Below are positions 33,883-44,000 of a stretch of DNA of 64,000 bases, in pieces. The translations under genes and the position numbers were made by a program. The stretch's first letter is position 1. Every line of letters starts with the position of its first letter. The DNA lies in NCBI RefSeq assembly GCF_000402035.1, contig NC_021294.1, positions 992,001-1,056,000 on the forward strand, written 5' to 3'. Source of the DNA: Caballeronia insecticola (GTDB lineage: Bacteria > Pseudomonadota > Gammaproteobacteria > Burkholderiales > Burkholderiaceae). Below the pieces are notes generated by a model that did no database searches, had not been told where the DNA came from, and worked only from the letters and a program-made list of their open reading frames with translations.

Positions 33883-36621
33883 CTATTTGGCGCCAGCAAA
33901 TTCCTGGATCTCGGCATCGGCTTCGCCGGCGAGCGGCACCACGCCCGAGGGTCCCGTCGCATGCGGCTGCAACAGCAGCGCGACGAGCCCGCTCCAGCCC
34001 GTTTGATGCGACGCGCCCACGCCGCGCCCGTTGTCGCCGTGAAAATATTCGTGGAACAGCACGAGATCGCGCGAGCGCGGATCGGCCTGTAGTTGCGGAT
34101 ACGCGCCCATCACGGGACGCTCACCGTTCTTGTCGAGCAGAAAGAGCGTCGTCACGCGGCGCGCAAGTTCGTCCGCGATCTGCGCGAGCGAAAACTTCTG
34201 GCCCGATCCGGTCGGATATTCGACGCGAAAATCATCGCCGTAATAGCGATGAAACTCGCGTATCGATTCGATCAGCAGAAAGTTGACCGGCATCCACACG
34301 GGCCCGCGCCAGTTCGAATTGCCGCCGAACACGCCCGAATTCGACTCGCCCGGCAAGTACTGGATGCTGAAGCTCTCGCTGTTGTGATAGAAGACGAACG
34401 GATTGTCGAGATGCACACGCGAGAGCGCGCGCACGCCGTGATCGGAGAGAAATTCGGTTTCGTCGAGCATGCGCCTGAGCAGCGCCTTCATGCGATGTCC
34501 GCGCAACAGTGACAGCAGCACGCTGTTGCCCTGCCCCGCCACATTCCAGCGCGACACCAGCCGCGCCAGATCCGGGCGATGTTCGAGGAACCAGTGCATG
34601 CGGTCGCGCAGGCCGGGCAGCGAGCGGTTCACGCCCGGCTCCAGCACGTGCACGGCGAAGAGCGGAATCAGCCCGACGATCGAGCGGATACGCATCGGCA
34701 CGTTGGTTCCGTCCGGCAGGCGCAGCTTGTCATAGAAGAATTCGTCCTCCATATCCCACAGGCCGGTCTCGCAGTTGTCCTCGCAACTCACCGCCTCGGC
34801 GATGTACAAGAAGTGCTCGAAGAACTTCACCGCGATGTCGATGAACACCTTGTTCGCATACGCCAGTTCGAGCGCGATGCGCATCAGGTCGAGCGCATAC
34901 GCGGCCATCCATGCGGTGCCGTCGGCCTGATCGATGTGGCCGCCCGTCGGCAGCGGCGACGAACGATCGAAGATACCGATGTTGTCGAGCCCGAGAAAGC
35001 CGCCCTGGAAGATGTTCTTGCCGTCGGCGTCCTTGCGGTTGACCCACCACGAGAAATTCAGCAGTAGCTTGTGGAACACGAGTTCGAGGAAGTCGCGGTC
35101 GCCGCGTCCGGTGATCGCGCGGTCGATTTCGTAGACACGCCACGTCGCCCAGGCGTGTACGGGCGGATTGGCGTCGCCGAAAGCCCATTCGTAGGCGGGC
35201 AACTGGCCGTTGGGATGCTGATAGCGGTCTTTCACGAGCAGCAGCAACTGGCGCTTGGCGAACTCGGGGTCGATCAGCGCGAACGCGGCCGCGTGAAACG
35301 CCAGATCCCACGACGCGTACCACGGATATTCCCACTTGTCCGGCATCGATACGATGTCCGCATTGCACAGATGCCGCCAGTCGGCGTTGCGCCCCGAACG
35401 CCGCTGCTTCGGCGGCTTCGGCTGGAGCGGATCGCCGTCGAGCCAGCGCGTGACATCGAACTGGTAGTACTGCTTCGACCACAGCATGCCCGCGAGCGCC
35501 TGACGCTGCACGAGCCGCTGATCGGCATCGGCGATATCGTGTTGCAGCGCGCCGTAGAACTCGTCGGCTTCGGCCAGGCGGCGCGCGAACAGGGCGTCGG
35601 CATCGAGCGGCACTTCGTCCGGCGCGGATTCCGGACGCCAGCGCAAGTACACCACGGCCGTGCCGTGTGCGTCGAGTTCGAGCCGCACATGCGCGGCGCA
35701 GCGCGTGCCCTGATCGCGGCGAATCGCGCTTTCGTCGGCATTCAGGATGTAATCGTTGAAGCCGTCCTTGAACGGACCCTCGGCTTCCATGCGAAACAGA
35801 CGCCGCACGTTGGTCTCGTTTTCGCAGAACAGCCATTCGATGCCGCCCGAATGCGCCGTCCATGCGGTGACCACCATCGGTTCGTGGCCGCTTTGCTCGG
35901 CCAGCACGTAGGTGCCCTCGCCCTCGACCGTTTCCAGTTTCAGCGACGGCTTCACGGGCGTCGGCTTCCACGACCAGGTATTGCGCGCCCACATCTGCGG
36001 CAGCACGTCGAGGGCGGCCGCCACGTCGCCGCGGTTCTCGATCGTGACGCGCATCAGGATGTCGTCGGGTGTGTGCTTCGCGTATTCCACCGTGACGTCG
36101 AAATAGCGCTCGTCGTCGAAGACGCCGGTGTCGAGCACTTCGTACTCGGGCAGATCGGCGCTGCGGCGCGCATTTTCATCGACGAGATCGGCGTACGGAA
36201 ACGCCGCATGCGGATACTTGTAGAGCATGCGCATGTAGGAATGGGTCGGCGTGCCGTCGACGTAGAAGTACAGTTCCTTCACGTCCTCGCCGTGATTGCC
36301 TTCCTCGTTCGTCAGACCGAAGAGGCGTTCCTTGATGATCGGATCGCAGCCGTTCCACAGCGCGAGCGACACGCACCAGTTGAGGCTCGTGTCGCCGAAA
36401 CCGGCCAGGCCGTCCTCGCCCCAGCGATACGCGCGGCTGCGTGCATGATCGTGCGGGAAGTATTCCCAGGCGGTGCCGAACTCGCTGTAGTCCTCGCGCA
36501 CCGTGCCCCACTGGCGTTCGCTCAGATACGGACCCCAGCGCTGCCAGCGCGGGCAGTCGGTCGTGTGCAGCCGGGAGCCCTCGACGGTGTCGATCTGATT
36601 GACGGGGCGCGATTTCGGCAT
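33883..36621 (-). CDS. GH63-like glycosidase (mannosylglycerate-hydrolase / glucosidase type)
   Basis: A 912-residue (alpha/alpha)6-barrel enzyme of the MGH1/GH63 type. Characteristic stretches are WGPYLSERQWGTVREDYS at the start, EYPWYASWDLAFHAAAF near the middle (catalytic region), QGGFLGLDNIGIFDRS, GTAWMAAYALDLMRIALE and the end RGPVWMPVNFLLIESI. It has no signal peptide, so it acts in the cytoplasm on an alpha-glucoside or related sugar. A strong ribosome-binding site (GGAGAGG) precedes the ATG. It lies 129 bp after the debranching enzyme gene and may be in the same operon. Exact substrate unknown. Confidence 0.83.
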   Translation of the reverse strand: MPKSRPVNQIDTVEGSRLHTTDCPRWQRWGPYLSERQWGTVREDYSEFGTAWEYFPHDHARSRAYRWGEDGLAGFGDTSLNWCVSLALWNGCDPIIKERLFGLTNEEGNHGEDVKELYFYVDGTPTHSYMRMLYKYPHAAFPYADLVDENARRSADLPEYEVLDTGVFDDERYFDVTVEYAKHTPDDILMRVTIENRGDVAAALDVLPQMWARNTWSWKPTPVKPSLKLETVEGEGTYVLAEQSGHEPMVVTAWTAHSGGIEWLFCENETNVRRLFRMEAEGPFKDGFNDYILNADESAIRRDQGTRCAAHVRLELDAHGTAVVYLRWRPESAPDEVPLDADALFARRLAEADEFYGALQHDIADADQRLVQRQALAGMLWSKQYYQFDVTRWLDGDPLQPKPPKQRRSGRNADWRHLCNADIVSMPDKWEYPWYASWDLAFHAAAFALIDPEFAKRQLLLLVKDRYQHPNGQLPAYEWAFGDANPPVHAWATWRVYEIDRAITGRGDRDFLELVFHKLLLNFSWWVNRKDADGKNIFQGGFLGLDNIGIFDRSSPLPTGGHIDQADGTAWMAAYALDLMRIALELAYANKVFIDIAVKFFEHFLYIAEAVSCEDNCETGLWDMEDEFFYDKLRLPDGTNVPMRIRSIVGLIPLFAVHVLEPGVNRSLPGLRDRMHWFLEHRPDLARLVSRWNVAGQGNSVLLSLLRGHRMKALLRRMLDETEFLSDHGVRALSRVHLDNPFVFYHNSESFSIQYLPGESNSGVFGGNSNWRGPVWMPVNFLLIESIREFHRYYGDDFRVEYPTGSGQKFSLAQIADELARRVTTLFLLDKNGERPVMGAYPQLQADPRSRDLVLFHEYFHGDNGRGVGASHQTGWSGLVALLLQPHATGPSGVVPLAGEADAEIQEFAGAK

Positions 36622-36750
36622 GGACCTCTCCTCGTTTTGCGGCGCGGCCGGTGTCGCGCCGGCTTTGGGGTCGGCTTCGCGATGCGGCGGGCAAGAGTCG
36701 TAATTTAGCGCGTTTTCGCGGAAGCATCGCGCAGCGCGCCCGCGCGGCGT

Positions 36751-38694
36751 TCAGCCCGCGTCGAGCAGCCGTTCGATGCGCAGCAGTTCCGCCAGCGACC
36801 ACGCCTGGAACGGCGTGCCGCCGGGCGTGTGGGGCGCATCGCCGTCGGCGACCTCGCTGATGTGATCGAGGCCGTAGCGGTCGAGATGCGCATAGAGCGG
36901 CGCCAGGAAGCGCTCGCGCACGCCCGCCGCGCCGTGCACGCGCACCCACGCCTCGACAAACGGACCGATCAGCCACGGCCACACGGTGCCCTGGTGATAC
37001 GCGCCGTCGCGTTCCAGCACGCCGCCCGCGTAACGCCCACGGTACGCCGGGTCCGACGGCGCGAGCGTGCGCAAGCCGAGCGGCGTCAGTAGTTGCGTCT
37101 CGACCTGTTCGACGACCGCGCGCGCGATTTCGCCATCGACGAGTGGAAACGGCAGGCCGCCGACCGCGAAAATCTGATTGGGGCGAATGGCGCGATCGAT
37201 CTTGCCGAACTCGTGATCCACGTCGACGACATCGAAAAGCGTGTTCGTCTGCGGATCGACGAAGCGCGCACAAAACGACTGCCGCGCCCGGGCGCGCAAA
37301 TCCTGCCAGCGCGCGCTCCACGTACAGGCGATCGACAGCGCGTTGATCCACAGCGCCTGAATCTCCACCGGCTTGCCGATGCGCGGCGTCACGACCCAGT
37401 CGCCCGCCTTCGCGTCCATCCACGTCAGTTGCACGCCGGGCACGCCCGCGCGCAGGAGTCCGTCGGTGTCGGCGGCGATGTTGAAGCGCGTGCCGCGCGA
37501 ATAGCCGTCGAGGATCGAATCGACGGCGTGTTGCAGGCGGCTCGTCGTGGCGGCGTGCGCGTGGCCCGTCGCCAGAAAATCCTGCACCGCCACGATGAAC
37601 CACAGCGAGGCATCGACCGAGTTGTATTCGGGCAGACCGCCGCTGTCGGGAAAGCGGTTCGGCACCATGCCTTCGGAAATGGTGTCGGCCCATTCGAGCA
37701 GGATCGACTCCGCTTCCTGATACCGTCCCGACGCGAGCAGCAGACCGCGCATCGAGATGAACGTGTCGCGGCCCCAGTCCGTGAACCACGGGAAACCCGC
37801 GATGATCGTGCGTCCCACGTTGCGATTCACCACATAGGCCTGCGCCGAACGCGCGAGCCGCGAGCCCAGCGCCGTGCGTCGTGCAGCTTCCGCCGCCGCA
37901 AGCCGCGACGCGTGCGCGAGCGCGCCTTCCTCGGACGGCTTGTCGTGTTCCGTGTGTGCGTGCAGGATCAGCACGGCGTCGGCGCGCGCAAGGTCGAAGC
38001 TGAAGACGCCGGGCGTCGCCAAGTCTTCGGTGAAATCGAGTCCGCGCTCGCGTTCACGCACATAGCAGAAATTGCGATACCAGTCGGGCGCGTGCTCGTA
38101 GACGCCGTTCGACTTCGCGCAAATGACGGGACGGTCGCCGTAAGGCTGCCAGTGCACGCGTTCGCCTTCCAGCGTGGCATCGAAGGAAAACGCCGCGTTT
38201 TCGTGATGCAGCGCGTGATAGTCGCGCCCCGAGACGAGCGGGCGCACTTGCAGCCGCGCGGCTTCGAGACCGTGCGCGGCCGCGTCTTCGAGACGCCAGC
38301 GCAGCACGGTTTCACGGCTGTCCCGCGCGACGAACACGTCCGCCACGACGACCGTCTCCCCGCCGATGCCAAAGCGCCACGTCGGCCACGGCTCGGTGTC
38401 GAACGAGAGCAGGCTCGCCGATGCATCCGGGTAGCGCACGTCGGGGGCGTAGTACTGCATCGTCAGAGGGAAACGCTGGCCGTTCGCTTCCAGCCAGACT
38501 TCGACGCCGTTCACCAGCACGACGCGTCCGGCGGGCGGCTGCGTCGCGGCGAGCAGAAGCGCGTGATAGCGCCGCGTACGCATCGTGCCGACGGTGCCGG
38601 AAGCGAAGCCGCCGTTGGCATCGGCTTCGAGCCATTCGTCTTCGAGACGCGCGGCGTCGATGGCCGCCGCAGCCGTGCGTTCGATGCGCGTCAT
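36751..38694 (-). CDS. Glycogen debranching enzyme (amylo-alpha-1,6-glucosidase)
   Basis: A 647-residue protein with an N-terminal GDE_N-like domain (residues ~15-240, starting EWLEADANGGFASGTVGTMR) and a C-terminal amylo-1,6-glucosidase barrel (~285-640; AGFPWFTDWGRDTFISMRG, LPEYNSVDASLWF, YHQGTVWPWLIGPFVEAW). It hydrolyses alpha-1,6 branches of glycogen or maltodextrins in the cytoplasm. ATG 38694 overlaps the stop of the SnoaL-like gene (ATGA). Frame continues open upstream but only as antisense-like Arg-rich sequence, so it is not part of the gene. Confidence 0.88.
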   Translation of the reverse strand: MTRIERTAAAAIDAARLEDEWLEADANGGFASGTVGTMRTRRYHALLLAATQPPAGRVVLVNGVEVWLEANGQRFPLTMQYYAPDVRYPDASASLLSFDTEPWPTWRFGIGGETVVVADVFVARDSRETVLRWRLEDAAAHGLEAARLQVRPLVSGRDYHALHHENAAFSFDATLEGERVHWQPYGDRPVICAKSNGVYEHAPDWYRNFCYVRERERGLDFTEDLATPGVFSFDLARADAVLILHAHTEHDKPSEEGALAHASRLAAAEAARRTALGSRLARSAQAYVVNRNVGRTIIAGFPWFTDWGRDTFISMRGLLLASGRYQEAESILLEWADTISEGMVPNRFPDSGGLPEYNSVDASLWFIVAVQDFLATGHAHAATTSRLQHAVDSILDGYSRGTRFNIAADTDGLLRAGVPGVQLTWMDAKAGDWVVTPRIGKPVEIQALWINALSIACTWSARWQDLRARARQSFCARFVDPQTNTLFDVVDVDHEFGKIDRAIRPNQIFAVGGLPFPLVDGEIARAVVEQVETQLLTPLGLRTLAPSDPAYRGRYAGGVLERDGAYHQGTVWPWLIGPFVEAWVRVHGAAGVRERFLAPLYAHLDRYGLDHISEVADGDAPHTPGGTPFQAWSLAELLRIERLLDAG

Positions 38695-39167
38695 GACACA
38701 GGTTTCTGGCGATATTCCTTGAGCGCCCGGCGCGCTTTCGTCTGGATCGCGCGCTGCATCTGCGGCGTCCAGCCGAGCAGCCAGCCGCTCGCGCCGAGCG
38801 CTTGACGGCTCCAGCGCCAGAGATCGAAGACATCGGTATGTTCGGCGATGAGGCCGTCGCGGATAGCGAAGCGCGCCTGAATCTGATTGACGACGACGTT
38901 GCCCGTCGCCGAATACGTATAGCGCGCGACGGCGTTGGCGCTTGCGACCTGACCGACCGATTTGACGCCGTCGTAGCTGAGCGTGAAGTCCTGCGCGCGC
39001 CCGAGCAGCATGCGCCACATGTCGCCGGCTTCCCTGCCGCGCAGCACGCCGAAGGCGGGGTCCTGAAACAGGATGTCGGCGGCGTAGCAGGCGGCCATCG
39101 ATTCCGCGTCGCGGTTTTGAAACGCGCTGTAGAAGCGTTCGATCAGGGCGGTGTTGGCGTTTGGCAT
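38691..39167 (-). CDS. SnoaL/NTF2-like protein
   Basis: A 158-residue small alpha+beta barrel of the NTF2 superfamily (NTALIERFYSAFQNRDAESM, ILFQDPAFGVLRGREA, IRDGLIAEHTDVFDLWRW). Members are isomerases or ligand-binding proteins; this one has no catalytic hallmark I can name. Its stop overlaps the start of the debranching enzyme gene, so it leads the glycogen-related operon. ATG 39167 is chosen because the conserved start MPNANTALIERFY follows; a longer frame upstream adds unrelated residues. Confidence 0.8.
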   Translation of the reverse strand: MPNANTALIERFYSAFQNRDAESMAACYAADILFQDPAFGVLRGREAGDMWRMLLGRAQDFTLSYDGVKSVGQVASANAVARYTYSATGNVVVNQIQARFAIRDGLIAEHTDVFDLWRWSRQALGASGWLLGWTPQMQRAIQTKARRALKEYRQKPVS

Positions 39168-39269
39168 GGGGGTCGCGCGTTCTTCGCTCGTGGCCTTGCT
39201 TCGCGTGATTGCACTGCTGCGGGGACCGCTCGTCCGGCAATCATACATCCGCTGCTGCGTCGCGCGGTC

Positions 39270-40574
39270 TCAGGTCACCCACACCGTCACCGCGTGAATC
39301 AGAATGCCGACGGCCCCGCCGACCAGCGTCCCGTTCACGCGGATGAACTGCAAATCCCGCCCGATATTGAGCTCGACGTCGCGCACGAGCGTCGCGTCGT
39401 CCCATTGTTTGACGGTCGCGGCAATATGCTTCGCGATGCCGTCGCGCAACTCCGGCGCGAGCGCCTTCAATGCGTCGCGCATGTGCTCGTTGATCGAATC
39501 GCGCAAGGCCGGATCGCTGCCGAGCGCCTCGGCAAAGCTTCCGGCCATGCCCACGACCTTCGCGTGCAGCGCGGAATCCGGCCGGCGGATATCGGCATCG
39601 AGCCACGCGATGAACTCGTCCCACAGCCCGTTCACGTAGTCGCGCAATTCCGGCCGTTCGAGCCATTCGCGCTTGTGCTCGTCGATGCGCGCCCGGAACG
39701 ACGGATCGGTTTTGAGGCGCTCGACAAAGCGCTCGACCGCCGCATCGAAGGCCTGACGGCGTTCGTGCGCCGGATCGCTGCTTATGTCGTGCAGCCATTG
39801 ATTCGCGCCGCGCACGAGGCCCGCCGCGAACTTGTTGCCGAGATCCTCGGCGTTCAGTCCGACGAAACCCAGCATGCCGATGAGCTTCGGATACTCCTCG
39901 CCCGCCACCGCGACGATGCGCGTCGCGAGCATCTCCTGCACTTCCGGCTTGTCGAGCCACGCGGCCATCTGCTTCAGGCCTTCGTCGAGCAACAACTGAT
40001 GCCGCCGGTCCGATGTCAACGTGGACAGCACGCTGCCCGCCGCGCCCGCCAGATCGAAGGTGTCCGCGCGCCGGCGCAAGGTCTCGTAGAGCATAGTCTT
40101 GACGCGCTCGTCGTCGACGAAAGACAGCAACTGGCCTACCGCCGTCACCGCCTTCCTGCCCAGCAGCTCGGCATTCTTCGGCTCGGCGAGCCACGCCGAC
40201 AGACGGCTTGCCGGATCGAACGCGTTCACGCGCGCGACGAGCGCATCCGTGCCGAGGAAGCGGTCGCGCACGAAGACCGCCAGATTGTCGGCGACGCGCG
40301 CCTTGTTGGCGGGAAGGATTGCCGTGTGAGGAATCGGCACGCCGAGCGGATGGCGGAACAGCGCGACGACCGCGAACCAATCCGCGAGCGCGCCGACCAT
40401 CGCGGCTTCCGCGAACGACGCGACCCACGCCCACGCGCCCGCATCGTGCTGACTTTTCGCGAGCACGAACAACCCGCCGGCCGCGACGAGCAGCGCGGCG
40501 GCGAACCACTTCATGCGCCTGAGCGCGACGGCTTTGTCCTGCGCTGTGTCCTGCGCTTTTTCCAGCGTTTCCAT
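39270..40574 (-). CDS. DUF445 membrane protein (YjiN-like)
   Basis: A 434-residue DUF445 protein. A membrane helix at about 22-40 is followed by the family motif AMVGALADWFAVVALFRHPLG, the conserved IPHTAILPANKARVADNLAVFV, long charged helices, and a C-terminal hydrophobic anchor (NGTLVGGAVGILIHAVTVW). Function unknown. It starts directly after the ACT gene stop, so it is the third gene behind uvrA and could be under the same LexA control. Confidence 0.87.
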   Translation of the reverse strand: METLEKAQDTAQDKAVALRRMKWFAAALLVAAGGLFVLAKSQHDAGAWAWVASFAEAAMVGALADWFAVVALFRHPLGVPIPHTAILPANKARVADNLAVFVRDRFLGTDALVARVNAFDPASRLSAWLAEPKNAELLGRKAVTAVGQLLSFVDDERVKTMLYETLRRRADTFDLAGAAGSVLSTLTSDRRHQLLLDEGLKQMAAWLDKPEVQEMLATRIVAVAGEEYPKLIGMLGFVGLNAEDLGNKFAAGLVRGANQWLHDISSDPAHERRQAFDAAVERFVERLKTDPSFRARIDEHKREWLERPELRDYVNGLWDEFIAWLDADIRRPDSALHAKVVGMAGSFAEALGSDPALRDSINEHMRDALKALAPELRDGIAKHIAATVKQWDDATLVRDVELNIGRDLQFIRVNGTLVGGAVGILIHAVTVWVT

Positions 40575-41009
40575 CTATTTTTTGCTCTGCTGTTTCGAAG
40601 AGGCCGACAGCATAGCAGCCGCCGCGCGCTGCAACGCGGCGAGCGCTTCCATGGCGCGTGTGGCGTCATCGGCGGGTACGAAGATGTGATCGTGATACGC
40701 CGCCGCGATCACATTGCAGCTAATGCTCGCCTCGCCGAGCGCACGCGCGAACGCGGCCGTCAGACCGACCGCGTTCAGGTCCGAATGCACGGTCAGCGTG
40801 ATCCATGCCGCGCGAAACAGCGGCGGGATGGCCGCCGCCCGCGCCGCGCCTTCCTCCATCACGACAGTCATGCCTTCGCGTTCGCGAAACGTCGCGACGA
40901 TATCCGCACCGCTCGGCGCCGCGTCGTGCGGCAGCGATGCGAACACATACACGCCCGGCTGCAGCTCCGGCTCCATCGACGCGATCAGCGTATCGAGATC
41001 ACGCAGCAT
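40575..41009 (-). CDS. ACT domain protein
   Basis: A 144-residue protein with two ACT-like segments (LQPGVYVFASLP and WITLTVHSDLNAVGLTAAFARALGEASISCNVIAAAYHDHIFV). ACT domains bind small ligands, usually amino acids, and regulate enzymes. Its start overlaps the uvrA stop by 11 bp, and its own stop abuts the DUF445 start. Target enzyme or ligand unknown. Confidence 0.8.
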   Translation of the reverse strand: MLRDLDTLIASMEPELQPGVYVFASLPHDAAPSGADIVATFREREGMTVVMEEGAARAAAIPPLFRAAWITLTVHSDLNAVGLTAAFARALGEASISCNVIAAAYHDHIFVPADDATRAMEALAALQRAAAAMLSASSKQQSKK

Positions 41010-44000
41010 TTTCGGCCTCGCGCGTACGTCCCAAAACCGGCCGCAGCGCCGCGCCCGTATGGCTGCGCGGATGCATCGCGAGCGTGTCCGGGTCCGCCGC
41101 CGCGACGATCGTGCCGCCGTTCACGCCGCCTTCCGGGCCGAGATCGAGCACCCAGTCGGCTTCGGCGATCACATCGAGATCGTGTTCGATGACGATCACG
41201 CTATGTCCGCCGTCCACCAGCCGGTGCAGCACGCGAATCAGCTTGGCCACGTCCGCCATGTGCAGGCCGACCGTCGGTTCGTCGAGCACATAGAGCGTGT
41301 GCGGCGGCTTCTGGCCGCGCCGCGTGACGTCATCGCGAACCTTCGACAATTCTGTGACGAGCTTGATGCGCTGCGCCTCGCCGCCCGAGAGCGTCGGCGA
41401 CGGCTGGCCGAGCGTCAGATAACCCAGGCCGACGTCGCGCAGCAATTGCAGCGGATGCGCGATGCTCTGCATCGCCGAGAAGAACTCGACGGCTTCGTCG
41501 ATTTCCATCGTCAGCACTTCGCCGATGTTCTTGCCGCGCCACGTCACCGCGAGCGTTTCCGGATTGAAGCGCTGGCCGTGGCAGACGTCGCACGGCACTT
41601 TTACGTCGGGCAGGAAGCTCATCGCGATGGTGCGCACGCCCTGGCCTTCGCACGTCGGGCAGCGCCCTTCGCCCGTGTTGAAGGAAAAGCGCGACGGCGT
41701 GTAGCCGCGCGCGCGGGCTTCGAGCGTGTCGGCGAACAGCTTGCGGATGGTGTCCCACATGCCGATGTAGGTCGCCGGGCACGAGCGCGGCGTCTTGCCG
41801 ATCGGCGTCTGATCGACTTCGAGCACGCGGTCGATCGCTTCGAAACCGGTGACGCCCGCGCAGCCCTGCCACGCGTGCGTCACGTCGAACTTCGGCCGAG
41901 GCGCTTCGCGCGCGAGCACGCTGGCACGCGATTTCGCCGCGGGCTTGCCGGTGTCGGCGGCTTGCGCAGTACGGCGCGCGCGCCGCACCGCCGGCGACGA
42001 CAGCACCGAGCGGCCGACCGCATCGAGCAGATTGGTCATCAGCACGTCGCGCGCGAGCGTCGATTTGCCCGAACCGGAAACGCCCGTGATTGCGACGAGC
42101 CGGTTCAGCGGCACGCTCGCCGTGATGTTGCGCAGATTGTGCAGCGTCGCGCCTTCGACGGTCAGCCATTGCTCCGGCACGGCGGGACGCTTCGCGGTCG
42201 CCGGGCGCACATCGCGGCGCGGTTGCAGCGGATGCACGATCGGATTCGCGAGATACTGCCCGGTCAGCGACGCCTTGTGCGCCGCGAGGTCCGTCACGTT
42301 GCCCTGCGCGACCACGGTGCCGCCGCGCTTGCCCGCGCCCGGCCCGATATCGATGATGTGATCCGCGCGGCGAATGGTGTCCTCGTCGTGCTCGACCACG
42401 ACCAGCGTGTTGCCCTTGTCGTTCAGCTTGCGCAGCGCCGACAGCAGAATCAGGTTGTCGCGCGGATGCAGGCCGATAGTCGGCTCGTCGAGCACGTAGC
42501 ACACGCCTTGCAGATTGCTGCCGAGCTGCGCGGCCAGACGAATGCGCTGCGCTTCGCCGCCGGAGAGTGTCGGCGCGGCGCGATCGAGGCTCAAGTAGCC
42601 GAGCCCGACTTCCTCCAGAAACTGCAGACGTCCTTCGATTTCACTGACCACGTCGCGGGCGATATCCGCGTCGCGGCCCTTGAGTTTGAGCGTCGAGATC
42701 CATTCGCGCGTGTCGCTGACGGTCCAGCGTCCGACTTCCGTGATCGGATAATCGCCGAACGTGACGGCGCGCGCGACTTCGTTCAGGCGCGTGCCTTCGC
42801 AATCCGGGCAAGGCTGATCGACGATATCGTCCGGTTCCTGATCCACCGAGCCGATGCTCTGTTCGCGGCCGCGATCGTCCTGCGCGAAGAGCGTGTCGTC
42901 GAAGGCGGCGCGCTGCTCGCGCGTGAGCTTTACGCCCGTGCCGACGCAGGTGTTGCACCAGCCGTGCTTGCTGTTGTACGAGAACATGCGCGGATCGAGT
43001 TCGGGATAACTCGTGCCGCACACCGGGCACGCGCGCTTGGTCGAAAACACGCGCGTTTCTTCCTTGCCGCGACGCGCGCCGCCCTGCCACGAACCGTGCA
43101 GATCGTCGAGCGGCGCAAGCAGATGCATCACGCCCTTGCCGACTTCGAGCGTCTCGTCGAGCAGGCGGCGCAGGTCGGCTTCGTGATCGGCGGAAACGAC
43201 AAGATCGGCGACCGGCAGTTCGATCGTATGTTCGCGGAAGCGGTCGAGCTTCGGCCACGGGCTTACGGGCAGAAATTCGCCGTCCACGCGCAAGTGCGTG
43301 TTGCCGCGCGCCTTCGCCCATTTCGCGAGATCGGTGTACACGCCCTTGCGGTTCACGACGAGCGGCGCGAGCAGGCCGACATGCTGGCCCTTGAAGTCGC
43401 GCATGATCTGCGCGGCGATCGACTCCGAGCTTTGCGACTGCACCGGCGTGCCGTCGTGGATGCAATGCTGGATGCCGAGCTTCACGTACAGCAGACGCAG
43501 GAAGTGCCAGACTTCCGAAGTGGTCGCGACCGTCGATTTGCGTCCGCCGCGCGAGAGCCGCTGCTCGATTGCGACGGTCGGCGGAATGCCGTAGACGGCA
43601 TCGACTTCCGGACGCCCCGCCGGCTGCACGATGGAGCGCGCATACGCGTTCAGCGATTCGAGATAACGGCGCTGGCCTTCGTGAAAGAGGATATCGAACG
43701 CGAGCGTCGACTTGCCCGAGCCGGACACGCCCGTCACCACGTTGAATTTGTTGTGCGGAATATCGACATCGAGCGACTTCAGATTGTGCTCGCGCGCATT
43801 CACGATGCGCACCACATCTTCGCCCTGCAACGCGCGGCGCGCGCTCGCGACTTCCGCCGCGAGTTGCAGCGGCACGCCCGCGCGCTTCTCGGCGGCGCCC
43901 GGCTGCATCGCTTCGTCGTAGTCGATCAGCGCGCGGCCCGTATGCGACTGCTCGCACGCGGCGACTTCATCCGGCGTGCCGACGCACACGACCTGGCCGC

